DNA of 64,000 bases from Arcticibacter svalbardensis MN12-7 (lineage in GTDB: Bacteria > Bacteroidota > Bacteroidia > Sphingobacteriales > Sphingobacteriaceae). Position 1 is the stretch's first letter. Each line of letters opens with the position of its first letter. Position numbers and translations under genes: made by a program. Location of the stretch: positions 85,577 to 149,576 of the forward strand of contig NZ_AQPN01000043.1 of assembly GCF_000403135.1 (NCBI RefSeq), written 5' to 3'. Shown here piece after piece: positions 28,111 through 36,884 of this stretch. The notes beneath the pieces were generated by a model, which saw nothing but the letters and a program-made list of their open reading frames with translations, had not been told where the DNA came from and ran no database searches.

Positions 28111-29775
28111 TTATAATGAAACCCCTCTTTTCCACGGAATAAAATCGTCCTGTCCTAAACCAACTGCTTTAGGCTGAATATTTCCGCTTGCCACTTGAAT
28201 AACATAGTCAAGAATTCTTTCCGCAGATTGTTTTGTATTTTCCTCACCATCTATAATCGTTCCGCAGTTGATATCAATAATATCGGACATACGGTTATAC
28301 AAGTTCGTGTTAGTTGCTATTTTAATAACCGGTGTTATGGGATTGCCAGTTGGAGTACCCAGTCCGGTTGTAAATAACACGATATTGGCACCTGATCCAA
28401 CTTCCGCAGTAGTACTTTCCACATCACTACCGGGAGTACAAAGGAGGTTAAGACCCTTCCGTGTGACTTTCTCCGGATAATCAAGTACGTCTGTAACAGG
28501 TGAAGTTCCACCCTTTTTAGCTGCGCCCGCAGATTTAATCGCATCTGTAATTAAGCCATCCTTAATATTTCCAGGAGAAGGGTTTGCAAAAAAGCCAGAG
28601 CCATCAGCCTCAGCCCTTGCGTTATAGGTGCGCATCAGTTGCATGAATTTATTTGCCAGGGTTTCATCTGTGCAGCGGTCACTCATTTCCTGCTCGACAC
28701 CGCATAGTTCCGGGAACTCTGCCAAGATAACACTGCCTCCAAGGCTCACTAAAATATCGGATAAAGTGCCAAGCGCAGGGTTAGCCGAAATTCCAGAAAA
28801 ACCATCGGAACCACCACATTCAAGACCTACCACTAATTTAGAGAGTGGAGCAGGACTACGTACCGCTTTATTGGCCTGCATTAAACCGGTAAAAGTTTGC
28901 TTCAAGGCTAGCTGAAGCATCTTTTCTTCCGTACCAATCTGCTGCTGTTCCAGGATATAAAGCGGTTTGCTAAATGAGGCATCCCGCTTATCTATTTCGG
29001 CTTTTAAGATACTCGCCTGGGCATGCTGACAACCCAGACTTAATATTGTGGCCCCTGCAACATTGGGATGAGTAATATAACCAGCAAGAAGTCCGCACAA
29101 CGCATCTGAATCTGTTCGTGTTCCTCCGCAACCCAGATCATGGCTGAGGTATTTTATTCCGTCGATATTAGAAAAGATTTTTCCTGAACCAAGTTCATGA
29201 GGCGACTTTTGCAAATCAGCCTGCAAGATTTCCTCTACCGTCTTGCCGGTTTGATACATAGAGAGGAGGCTATCCACTTCAGATTCATATCCCCTGGGCT
29301 TTTTAAATCCCAGCTTTTCTGTAAGTGCCTCCTTAATCATATTTACGTTTCTGTTTTCACAAAACACCAGAGGGATGATTAACCAATAATTAGCGGTTCC
29401 TACAGATCCATCTTCGCGATGATATCCCATGAAAGTGGCATTTTCGAAGCGTGAGGTATCAGGTATTGTCCATTCCGTTTTACGTTTCCCTAATGCAAAG
29501 CTTTCGGAGGCATGTTTAATATTATGAACGGTTAAGGAGATCCCCTGAGGTAATGAAAGACAAGCTTTTCCAACAAGGACACCATACATAAAGATGGGGT
29601 CACCTTCTTCCAGAGCTCTTAATGTAAATTTATGTTTAGCCGCAACATCACTAACTAAATTAAACTGTACACCATTAAATTCTATACCAGTACCTGCTTT
29701 AAGATCCGTAAGTGCAACAAGTACATTATCAATGGGATGAATCTGAATATAGGTATGTTTCTGATTTTCGGACAT
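28111..29775 (-). CDS. UxaA-family (altronate dehydratase-like) sugar-acid dehydratase
   Basis: This is a 554-residue enzyme with an N-terminal SAF domain (about residues 8-95) fused to the large UxaA catalytic domain: MGYHREDGSVGTANYW near 118, LGCGGTRTD near 222, ECGGSDGFSGISANPALG near 315, and a C-terminal LFTTGLGTPTGNPITPVIKI. UxaA enzymes dehydrate altronate or galactarate to 2-keto-3-deoxy acids using iron. Here the neighbours suggest that it dehydrates L-fuconate, a step done in Xanthomonas by an unrelated enolase-superfamily enzyme. The substrate is an inference from context. Confidence 0.82.
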   Translation of the reverse strand: MSENQKHTYIQIHPIDNVLVALTDLKAGTGIEFNGVQFNLVSDVAAKHKFTLRALEEGDPIFMYGVLVGKACLSLPQGISLTVHNIKHASESFALGKRKTEWTIPDTSRFENATFMGYHREDGSVGTANYWLIIPLVFCENRNVNMIKEALTEKLGFKKPRGYESEVDSLLSMYQTGKTVEEILQADLQKSPHELGSGKIFSNIDGIKYLSHDLGCGGTRTDSDALCGLLAGYITHPNVAGATILSLGCQHAQASILKAEIDKRDASFSKPLYILEQQQIGTEEKMLQLALKQTFTGLMQANKAVRSPAPLSKLVVGLECGGSDGFSGISANPALGTLSDILVSLGGSVILAEFPELCGVEQEMSDRCTDETLANKFMQLMRTYNARAEADGSGFFANPSPGNIKDGLITDAIKSAGAAKKGGTSPVTDVLDYPEKVTRKGLNLLCTPGSDVESTTAEVGSGANIVLFTTGLGTPTGNPITPVIKIATNTNLYNRMSDIIDINCGTIIDGEENTKQSAERILDYVIQVASGNIQPKAVGLGQDDFIPWKRGVSL

Positions 29776-29858
29776 AAAAAGTTATTTTTACTCAATAATA
29801 AGAGATAATATTGATATAACAACAGATACTGCTAAAAAGAATGACAGCACCTTCAATT

Positions 29859-30746
29859 TTACCCTAACTCTGGAATTAAAACTTTAGTAGTATAAGTTGC
29901 ACTTTCTTTTATACTAACGAAAGGATCTATAGCAAAATTTTCCTGCTCGACAATACAATGTTCTAGCCCCGCTAATTTTGCTGATGCAAATATTTTTTTG
30001 TAGTCTATAGAGCCATTGCCTATTTCCGTGTTCTTTGTGGAATCAGTTTTATCCATATCTTTCACATGCCACATTGAAAATTTGCCCGGATATTCTTTAA
30101 ACATTTCAACCGGATCTTTGCCGGCTTTTACCACCCAATACAGGTCCATTTCAAATTTTACCAAATCAGGATCAGTCTCTTTTAGAAGGGTCTCATAACC
30201 AATAACACCATTTAAATCTTGGAATTCAAAGGCATGATTGTGATAACCAAATTGGAGGCCTGCTTTTTTACATATTGCTGCTGCCTGGTTAAATTTATCA
30301 GCTAATTTTCTATAATCATCAGCAGTTTGACGTAAGTTGTCAGCTAAATAAGGAACCACCAGGTACTGATGTTTCAGTATTGTCGCAGCCTCTATATAAC
30401 TATTTAGTTTGTCCATTTTTCCATCAGGGCCAAGAAACTCTGTAAAATCGTAGTGGCCGCTTATGGCATGTAGTTCATTTGATTTGAGTACCTGTTGTAA
30501 TTCCTGAGGAGATAAGCCCCAGAACTTATTATCCGCATACCCAAATAGTTCCACCTCTTTGTAACCAGCTGCTGCCACTTGAGCGATCACTTTCCGCGGA
30601 TCTTTAGGAAGTTCGTCCCTTAATGTATATAATTGAAGCCCTACCTTCTTAGTTGAAGGTAAAGCCATACAAGATAAATGTGGCAAAATTAGAGTGCCTG
30701 CTGCTGCCATAGCTGTTTGTTGAATAAAAGATCGTCTGCTAGTCAT
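29859..30746 (-). CDS. Exported sugar phosphate isomerase/epimerase-like TIM barrel protein
   Basis: This 295-residue protein of the AP endonuclease family 2 / xylose isomerase-like TIM barrel fold carries a Tat-type signal (SRRSFIQQTAMAAAGTLIL). The barrel shows typical metal-ligand segments: FGYHNHAFEFQ, FEMDLYWVVKAGKD, MWHVKDMD and IVEQEN. Exported members of this family occur in 3-keto-sugar gene sets and may isomerise or cleave keto-sugars in the periplasm. It is the last gene of the 3-keto-glycoside-like half; an 83-base gap separates it from the dehydratase gene, too short to rule out co-transcription. Confidence 0.8.
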   Translation of the reverse strand: MTSRRSFIQQTAMAAAGTLILPHLSCMALPSTKKVGLQLYTLRDELPKDPRKVIAQVAAAGYKEVELFGYADNKFWGLSPQELQQVLKSNELHAISGHYDFTEFLGPDGKMDKLNSYIEAATILKHQYLVVPYLADNLRQTADDYRKLADKFNQAAAICKKAGLQFGYHNHAFEFQDLNGVIGYETLLKETDPDLVKFEMDLYWVVKAGKDPVEMFKEYPGKFSMWHVKDMDKTDSTKNTEIGNGSIDYKKIFASAKLAGLEHCIVEQENFAIDPFVSIKESATYTTKVLIPELG

Positions 30747-30757
30747 ATCATGTATTT

Positions 30758-31636
30758 TTACACATCACAAATTTCGAGGGCTTTACGTAATGAGGCCACT
30801 TTATCTGGCTGGAGAGGAATAAATTCCTGAGCCACATAACCTTCAAAACCCGTTTCTTTAATCGCTTTTATTATTGCGGGATAGTGCAATTCCTGCGTGT
30901 CGTCAATTTCATTCCTTCCAGGAACCCCTGCCGTATGGTAATGGGCAATAAAAGCATGATTATCGCGAATGGTACGGATCACATCTCCCTCATTGATCTG
31001 CATATGGTAGATATCATACAGCAATTTGAAATTGTCTGAATCTATTCTTTTTGCTAGCTCTACGCCCCATGATGTACGGTCGCACTGATAATCCTTGTGA
31101 TTTACTTTACTGTTTAGTAATTCCATAACCAGTACCACACCTTGTTTTTCTGCAAGAGCCATTACCTTTTTTAATCCATCAACAGAGTTCTTAAGTCCGG
31201 TTTCATCATCCATCCCTCTTCTACTTCCACTAAAACAGATCAGATTTTTATACCCTGCCTTTGCCACAAGGGGAATCATTTCCATATAGTTTTTAATAAG
31301 CACAGGATGATATGCCGGGGTATTCCATCCATCCGTAAGGTTGATTTCCGCACCATTACACATGGAGGAATACAGGTTATACTTTTTAAGGGTCGGCCAG
31401 TCTTTAGGACCTACCAGATCAATCGCTTTCATTCCTAAACTACTGGCTACCTGACATAACTCTTCAACCGACATATCATTAAAACACCAGCGACAAACGG
31501 AATGGTTAATATTCCCTTTTAGTTTATAAGGGAATTTTGTTTCTGATGCTGTATATGAAGCTGTCATGGAGGATGTTGAGATTGCGGCAGTGCCTGCAAG
31601 AAGTGTTTTAATTACTGCTCTTCTGGTGCTATTCAT
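30758..31636 (-). CDS. Exported hydroxypyruvate isomerase-like TIM barrel protein
   Basis: This 292-residue TIM barrel protein resembles hydroxypyruvate isomerase (Hyi), but begins with a Tat-like signal (NSTRRAVIKTLLAGTAAIS). Barrel marks are HSVCRWCFNDMS, LVMELLNSKVNHKDYQC, LLYDIYHMQINEGD, HYHTAGVPGRNEIDDTQ and YVAQEFIP, with the Glu, Asp, His and Glu metal ligands of the family. Real Hyi acts on hydroxypyruvate in the cytoplasm; here the export signal and neighbours suggest a keto-sugar substrate instead. Its ATG overlaps the transporter stop by four bases. Confidence 0.8.
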   Translation of the reverse strand: MNSTRRAVIKTLLAGTAAISTSSMTASYTASETKFPYKLKGNINHSVCRWCFNDMSVEELCQVASSLGMKAIDLVGPKDWPTLKKYNLYSSMCNGAEINLTDGWNTPAYHPVLIKNYMEMIPLVAKAGYKNLICFSGSRRGMDDETGLKNSVDGLKKVMALAEKQGVVLVMELLNSKVNHKDYQCDRTSWGVELAKRIDSDNFKLLYDIYHMQINEGDVIRTIRDNHAFIAHYHTAGVPGRNEIDDTQELHYPAIIKAIKETGFEGYVAQEFIPLQPDKVASLRKALEICDV

Positions 31637-32865
31637 CGTTGTTCATTTATACTTTCATGAATCCCTTGGGGCTGCTTATTATTGTCTTTAAAATAAATAA
31701 TAAAAAGAAGCATCACAACTGCCGCTATAGCCGCTGGAATTAGCCAGATGATGTGCCAGTCGTGACCTTCGGATGTGATATAAGCATCCACAACCGGACC
31801 TGATACTAAAGAGCCAATCATCATACCCACCCCGTAAGTGGCTAAAGTGATAATACCCTGTGCGGCACTTTTAAAACGTTCTCCGGCAAGAGCATCGGTA
31901 TAAATTTGTCCGGTAACGAAAAAGAAATCATAACATACCCCATGCAGCACAATTCCCATAATCAGCATCCAGTAATTGGCATCTACGTTTCCAAAGGAGA
32001 AGAACAGGTAGCGTAATACCCATGCGAGCATACCAATAGCCAGCATTTTTTTCACTCCAAGCTTTAAAAAAAATACAGGAATTAAAAGCATAAATACCGT
32101 TTCGGATACTTGTCCCAATGCTTGAATAGCTGCGGCCGATTTCATGCCAGCTTCATTTAAATAGAGGTTGGTGAAGTTGTAGTAAAAAGCAAGGGGAATA
32201 CATATCGCTATTGAGGAGAGAAAGAAAAGCAAATAGGACTTATTCTTTAACAACCGCAAAGCATCCAGTCCCAAAACCTCATTAACAGTTACTTTACCTG
32301 ATCTTTTTACAGGAGGTGTGGCAGGTAAAAAGAAACTAAGTACACCTAGAATTGCTGAAGCTCCGGAAGCCATTTTGAAGGTAAGAGATAGCTGATTGGC
32401 CTGTTCCCAATTTAAATACCCTATTATAACTCCTGCAACGATCCAACCAATAGTACCTAATACACGAATAGGGGGAAATTCCTTCGCAGGATTAGCCATT
32501 TGTCGGAAGGATACAGAATTGACAAGTGCCAGGGTAGGCATATAAACAATCATATACACGACGATGATGGGGAAAAAGCCATCGAAGCCTACAGCTGATG
32601 AGGCTACCCACAACAAAATACTACCTGCAATATGCAGCACGCCCAGGATCTTTTGAGCCGAAAAATAACGGTCAGCAATAAGTCCTATAATAAAAGGCGC
32701 AATGATGGCTCCTATGGATTGGGTTAGATAGGCCAGGCTGGTTTGAGTGCCTGATGCGTTTAAATCCTTGACCAGAAATGTTCCTAAAGTAACAAACCAT
32801 GCGCCCCAGATAAAGAACTCCAGGAACATCATGGTGGATAGTTTAATGCGGTTGGACGATGTCAT
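31633..32865 (-). CDS. MFS transporter of the nucleoside:H+ symporter (NupG) type
   Basis: This is a 410-residue inner-membrane protein with about twelve hydrophobic helices. The N-terminus (KLSTMMFLEFFIWGAWFVTLG) and the loop IADRYFSAQKILGVLHI are typical of the NupG/XapB branch of the major facilitator superfamily. Members in Bacteroidota sugar clusters probably import keto-sugars or deoxy-sugars rather than nucleosides. It lies in the middle of the pathway operon, which fits import of the product of the periplasmic enzymes. No signal for a specific substrate is visible. Confidence 0.82.
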   Translation of the reverse strand: MTSSNRIKLSTMMFLEFFIWGAWFVTLGTFLVKDLNASGTQTSLAYLTQSIGAIIAPFIIGLIADRYFSAQKILGVLHIAGSILLWVASSAVGFDGFFPIIVVYMIVYMPTLALVNSVSFRQMANPAKEFPPIRVLGTIGWIVAGVIIGYLNWEQANQLSLTFKMASGASAILGVLSFFLPATPPVKRSGKVTVNEVLGLDALRLLKNKSYLLFFLSSIAICIPLAFYYNFTNLYLNEAGMKSAAAIQALGQVSETVFMLLIPVFFLKLGVKKMLAIGMLAWVLRYLFFSFGNVDANYWMLIMGIVLHGVCYDFFFVTGQIYTDALAGERFKSAAQGIITLATYGVGMMIGSLVSGPVVDAYITSEGHDWHIIWLIPAAIAAVVMLLFIIYFKDNNKQPQGIHESINEQR

Positions 32866-32874
32866 TATTTATAA

Positions 32875-33609
32875 TTAAAGTTCTTTAATTTTAATATTAC
32901 GATACCAAACCTCGTTTCCATGGTCTTGTAAGGCGATCTTACCTGATTTGTATATCGAAAAATCAGGCATAGAAGCAAACTTACTTCCTGCAACCAATTT
33001 CTTCCAGTTGGCATCCCACAAAGTTGTGGTTACCACCTTTGTACCATTCAGAAATAACTCAAGCTTGCCTTTTCTACTTACAATTTCTGCTTTGTTCCAT
33101 TCTCCAACAGCTTTAACGGGTTCTGTATTACTGGAGATCAAGTCATACAAGTCACCTGCCCGATGTTTTGGAATTTTGCCATCAGGATGACCATCGTTAT
33201 CTAAAACCTGCATTTCCAGCCCAGTATTATACGTATCAGGGTATTTTGCCTTATCATCGTGTACATAAAAGATAATTCCACTGTTTCCGTTTGCTGATAT
33301 TTTCCATTCCAGCATCAGATCGAAGTCTTTGTACTCTTGATCAGTAACCAAATCGCCACCCGCGACACCTGCCGCCTTTGCAGCAGCATCCAAATGGATT
33401 GCCCCATCTTCCACTTTCCAGGCAGCACCTGTTGTAGTTTGGCCATACGAGTGCCAACCCTTGGTAGATTGGCCATCAAATAATATTTTCCAGGGAGCCG
33501 CAGTTGGAGATGATACTTGTGAAGCGTTCTCTGCATCATCCGGTTTATTAAAAGCTGTTATTCCCACAATAATAAATAGGGTTGAAATTGTTAGAAATAC
33601 TTTTTTCAT
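32875..33609 (-). CDS. DUF1080 (3-keto-disaccharide hydrolase-like) secreted protein
   Basis: This 244-residue protein has a signal peptide (KKVFLTISTLFIIVGITAF) and a DUF1080 concanavalin-like beta-sandwich: WKILFDGQSTKGWHSY, LVTDQEYKDFDLMLEWKIS, GNSGIIFYVHDD, GLEMQVLDNDGHPD and IALQDHGNEVWYRNIKIKEL. DUF1080 proteins have been shown to cleave 3-keto-glycosides in the periplasm or outside the cell. Its position with the GMC and Gfo/Idh/MocA dehydrogenases supports that job: oxidation at C3 first, then cleavage of the 3-keto-glycoside bond. Confidence 0.85.
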   Translation of the reverse strand: MKKVFLTISTLFIIVGITAFNKPDDAENASQVSSPTAAPWKILFDGQSTKGWHSYGQTTTGAAWKVEDGAIHLDAAAKAAGVAGGDLVTDQEYKDFDLMLEWKISANGNSGIIFYVHDDKAKYPDTYNTGLEMQVLDNDGHPDGKIPKHRAGDLYDLISSNTEPVKAVGEWNKAEIVSRKGKLELFLNGTKVVTTTLWDANWKKLVAGSKFASMPDFSIYKSGKIALQDHGNEVWYRNIKIKEL

Positions 33610-33614
33610 AGATT

Positions 33615-34064
33615 CTATTGATTTAGAGAGAGTATATATTTTACCATTTCATGAGCATCCTGATCACTGACTGCAGGATGAGGTGTCATAGGCACATCAC
33701 CCCATACTCCACTTCCACCTTTGATAATTTTACCAGCAAGCAGGTTAATATTGTCATCCGTTGGTTTGTATTTTTTAGCCACATCAACATAAGATGGACC
33801 CACCAATTTGGCTTTCTCCTGGTGACAGCTTAAACAATCGGACGACTTGATTAGCTGAGCACCTTTTTCATAAGCGCCCTGAGGAGACTCCCCGGCATTA
33901 CGGTTTGTTCCCAGGTCATTTACATTCGTATCCACTTCCGTTTGCCGGGTAGCAGCAGCCATATCCGAAGCACTTAAAGAATCGCCACTTGTACTCTTTT
34001 CCGATGGAGATGTACAGGAAAGAAGCAGTATATTGAGGCACAACAGAGGTATTATGTTTTTCAT
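33615..34064 (-). CDS. Lipoprotein cytochrome c
   Basis: The start at 34064 gives a lipoprotein signal (MKNIIPLLCLNILLLSC, lipid-carrying Cys17) and a 149-residue protein with one heme site, CLSCH at residues 77-81. The probable Met ligand lies in VPMTPHPAVSD. An upstream ATG at 34085 adds seven residues and is less likely. The domain resembles cytochrome c551/c552. It is probably the electron acceptor for the GMC-type dehydrogenase in the same operon, passing electrons to the respiratory chain. Confidence 0.87.
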   Translation of the reverse strand: MKNIIPLLCLNILLLSCTSPSEKSTSGDSLSASDMAAATRQTEVDTNVNDLGTNRNAGESPQGAYEKGAQLIKSSDCLSCHQEKAKLVGPSYVDVAKKYKPTDDNINLLAGKIIKGGSGVWGDVPMTPHPAVSDQDAHEMVKYILSLNQ

Positions 34065-34091
34065 GATAGATTTTGTAGATTTCAATTTGGT

Positions 34092-35147
34092 TTAATCCAG
34101 ACCTATAAATTTTTTATTTAGTTCTTCATTTGTTCCACTGCTGGCAAAGTCATCAAAAGCCTTATCCGTAACGCGAATTATATGATCTTTAATAAATTGT
34201 GCCCCTTCTCGTGCTCCATCATCAGCATTCTTTAAAGCGCATTCCCATTCCATAACAGCCCAACCTTCAAAACCATAGGCCGTTAGCTTACTAAAGACAG
34301 ACTTGAAATTCACCTGTCCATCACCTAAAGAGCGGAACCTTCCGGCCCTGTCTACCCAGGATTGGTATCCACCATATACACCCTGTTTACCGGTAGGGTT
34401 AAACTCCGCGTCTTTCACATGAAACATTTTGATCCGTTCATGATAATGATCGATATAAGCCAGGTAATCCAGACACTGTAAAACAAAATGCGAAGGATCG
34501 TATAAAAGACATGCCCTTGGATGGTTATTTACTTTTTCAAGGAACATTTCATAAGTTATACCATCGTGAAGATCCTCACCGGGATGTATTTCATAACATA
34601 AATCAACTCCATAACTATCAAATACATCCAGAATAGGGCTCCAGCGTTTAGCAAGTTCAGTAAATCCCTCTTCTACTATTCCAGCCGGACGCTGTGGCCA
34701 TGGATATACTAATGGCCACAGTAATGCGCCACTAAAAGTAGCATGAGCCTTTAATCCAAGGTTATATGAAGCCTGTGCAGCATATTTTAATTGCTGAACA
34801 GCCCATTCCTTTCTTGCTGCAGGATTCTGGCGATACTTTTCGGGAGCAAAGCCATCGAATAAAAGATCGTAAGCCGGGTTTACAGCTACCAATTGCCCTT
34901 GCAGATGCGTTGATAATTCAGTAATTTGAAGTCCTGCCTCTTCAACAGTTCCTTTAATTTCATCTGCATAGGTCTTACTTTCAGCAGCCTTTTGCAGATC
35001 TATAAAACGGTTGTCTGTCGTAGGGATCTGCACACCTTCAAACCCCATTTCTTTCGCCCAGGCACATATGGATTTCAAACTATTAAAAGGAGCTTCAGCT
35101 CCAATAAACTGAGCTAAAAAAACAGCCGGACCATTTATTGTTTTCAT
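34092..35147 (-). CDS. Cytoplasmic sugar phosphate isomerase/epimerase-like TIM barrel protein
   Basis: This 351-residue TIM barrel protein of the xylose isomerase-like superfamily has no signal peptide. Metal-ligand segments visible are CYEIHPGED, LLYDPSHF, MFHVKDAEF and VMEWEC. It is longer than usual because of an insert before the third ligand. Relatives sit next to Gfo/Idh/MocA genes in trehalose, inositol and 3-keto-sugar clusters. The Gfo/Idh/MocA gene next door ends three bases before this start, suggesting paired action in the cytoplasm on an imported keto-sugar. Confidence 0.83.
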   Translation of the reverse strand: MKTINGPAVFLAQFIGAEAPFNSLKSICAWAKEMGFEGVQIPTTDNRFIDLQKAAESKTYADEIKGTVEEAGLQITELSTHLQGQLVAVNPAYDLLFDGFAPEKYRQNPAARKEWAVQQLKYAAQASYNLGLKAHATFSGALLWPLVYPWPQRPAGIVEEGFTELAKRWSPILDVFDSYGVDLCYEIHPGEDLHDGITYEMFLEKVNNHPRACLLYDPSHFVLQCLDYLAYIDHYHERIKMFHVKDAEFNPTGKQGVYGGYQSWVDRAGRFRSLGDGQVNFKSVFSKLTAYGFEGWAVMEWECALKNADDGAREGAQFIKDHIIRVTDKAFDDFASSGTNEELNKKFIGLD

Positions 35148-35150
35148 TAT

Positions 35151-36311
35151 TTATACGTTAAATTCTAACCATTTAGTTTCCGACTGACCAGAGGCAATAA
35201 CATGCTCAATAAAGGCCATTCCTCTTATTCCTTCCTCTATTCCCGGATAGTCAAGCCATTCCTTCTGAGGTTTTTCTTGCATAAGTTGCGCACGGATAGT
35301 CAGTGCAAAGTTCCTGTACAAATTTGCAAATGCCTCCAGATATCCTTCAGGATGTCCAGCAGGCGTTCTTGAATTATGCAGCGCATAAGAACTTAAATAG
35401 GAAGCACCTGTACGCAATATTTCTGTAGGTTTATCAAGCCATTTCAGCAGAAGTGTATTGGCATCATTTTGCTGCCAGTCTAAACCACCCTGCTTTCCAT
35501 AAAGCCTGATCCTGATATTGTTTTCTTCGCCAGCAGCAACTTGTGTGGCAATAAGCACGCCGCTTGCCCCATTTGAAAACTTCATTAATACAGCTCCATC
35601 ATCATCAAGCTGCCGACCGCTCACTACCTTGTTAATATCAGCACAGATACTAACTACCTGCAAATGGCTCACATATTCAGCCAGATTAAAAGCATGCGAC
35701 CCAATATCACCCATAGCACCAGCAACGCCACTCTTAGCCGGGTCTGTTCTCCATAGCGCCTGTTTATTATCCCTCCCTTCCTCAAACCGGCTCAACCAGC
35801 CTTGTGGGTATTCGACATACACTTTTCTAATCTCACCAAGTCTGCCAGAAGCGACTATCTGCCTCGCTTCTTTGAGCATGGGATAACCAGTATACGTATG
35901 TGTAAGGCAAAACAATTTACCTGTACGCTCTATGATTTCTTTTAATAAGCGTGCCTCTTCGAAAGTAAAAGTGGCCGGTTTATCCAAGATAACATGAAAG
36001 CCTGATTCTAAAGCAAGTTTCGCAGGTTCAAAATGAAGGTGATTGGGCGTAACGATACTGATTACCTGAACCCGTTCATTTTCAGGAAGCCGAACTTCAG
36101 TATGAATCATCTGCTGATAAGTATCATAGATGCGGTCAGCAGCCAGACCAAGTAAGTTACCAGTAGCTCTTGACTTATCAGGATCACTGCTAAATGCGCC
36201 ACAAACTAAGGTATATTCGTCATCCATCCGGGCGGCAATGCGATGAACTGCTCCAATAAAGGCACCCTGTCCCCCGCCTATCATCCCTAACCGGATCTTT
36301 AAAGTGCCCAT
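35151..36311 (-). CDS. Gfo/Idh/MocA-family oxidoreductase, cytoplasmic
   Basis: This 386-residue NAD(P)-dependent sugar dehydrogenase has an N-terminal Rossmann domain (RLGMIGGGQGAFIGAVH, then VSIVTPNHLHFEPAKLAL and the active-site DKPATFTFEEA). Its C-terminal alpha/beta substrate domain includes GAMGDIGSHAFNLAEYV, holding the usual catalytic Asp and His. There is no signal peptide. Its start codon lies inside the end of the preceding gene (13-base overlap), implying translational coupling to the dehydrogenase small subunit. It likely reduces or oxidises a 3-keto-sugar in the cytoplasm. Confidence 0.86.
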   Translation of the reverse strand: MGTLKIRLGMIGGGQGAFIGAVHRIAARMDDEYTLVCGAFSSDPDKSRATGNLLGLAADRIYDTYQQMIHTEVRLPENERVQVISIVTPNHLHFEPAKLALESGFHVILDKPATFTFEEARLLKEIIERTGKLFCLTHTYTGYPMLKEARQIVASGRLGEIRKVYVEYPQGWLSRFEEGRDNKQALWRTDPAKSGVAGAMGDIGSHAFNLAEYVSHLQVVSICADINKVVSGRQLDDDGAVLMKFSNGASGVLIATQVAAGEENNIRIRLYGKQGGLDWQQNDANTLLLKWLDKPTEILRTGASYLSSYALHNSRTPAGHPEGYLEAFANLYRNFALTIRAQLMQEKPQKEWLDYPGIEEGIRGMAFIEHVIASGQSETKWLEFNV

Positions 36312-36868
36312 GCCCGATCTCCTTTTTTATAATCCATACAGCCATCATACCTTCCAGGAATAGGCAGATAGCGCAGGGCTTTAGTTGCACCAACTTCAGA
36401 AGTAAAATAGCCTAAAAGAGTGAGCTGTTTCATCATACTAAAATAATGATTTGGGTCTTCAGGCTTCTTTTCTTTGGCGTATTTTTTCTGTTCCTCATCC
36501 AGCGTCTTTAAAAACTCAGTACGGCTTGTGGAATCTCCTTTAAGGAATGATGACCCATACTTTTTATAGAATGACTTATCCAGATCAGATAATCCTTTCG
36601 TAAATACTTTCTGATCTTCAGGAATATAACAATCCTGCACCATTACCGTCATAAAGGCCCCCACTTTAGCAGCCTTAGCTCCTGGTGTAGATGTTTGAGG
36701 AAGTATTGTTTCTGCAATTTCATCCAGTAATAATAGCTGATCCTGATCAAACAGATCATTTACTTTATCGGGCGAGGGGTTGCAACCTATTTGCATAAAA
36801 AGCTCTGCACCCAGTACAGTTCCGCCCATGATTAAGGCGACTTTTCTTATTGCTTCTCTTCTATCCAT
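36299..36868 (-). CDS. Gluconate 2-dehydrogenase subunit 3 family protein
   Basis: This 189-residue protein belongs to the small-subunit family that pairs with GMC-type dehydrogenases. It begins with a twin-arginine-like export signal (MDRREAIRKVALIMGG) ending in a Cys (MQIGCNPSP, residue 29) that could be lipid-modified. The body shows LLDEIAETILPQTSTPGAKAAKVG, typical of the family. The GMC subunit encoded two genes upstream lacks its own signal, so this subunit may carry it through the Tat system, as in gluconate and fructose dehydrogenases. Confidence 0.85.
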   Translation of the reverse strand: MDRREAIRKVALIMGGTVLGAELFMQIGCNPSPDKVNDLFDQDQLLLLDEIAETILPQTSTPGAKAAKVGAFMTVMVQDCYIPEDQKVFTKGLSDLDKSFYKKYGSSFLKGDSTSRTEFLKTLDEEQKKYAKEKKPEDPNHYFSMMKQLTLLGYFTSEVGATKALRYLPIPGRYDGCMDYKKGDRAWAL

Positions 36869-36884
36869 AAGATTTAGAATTCAA

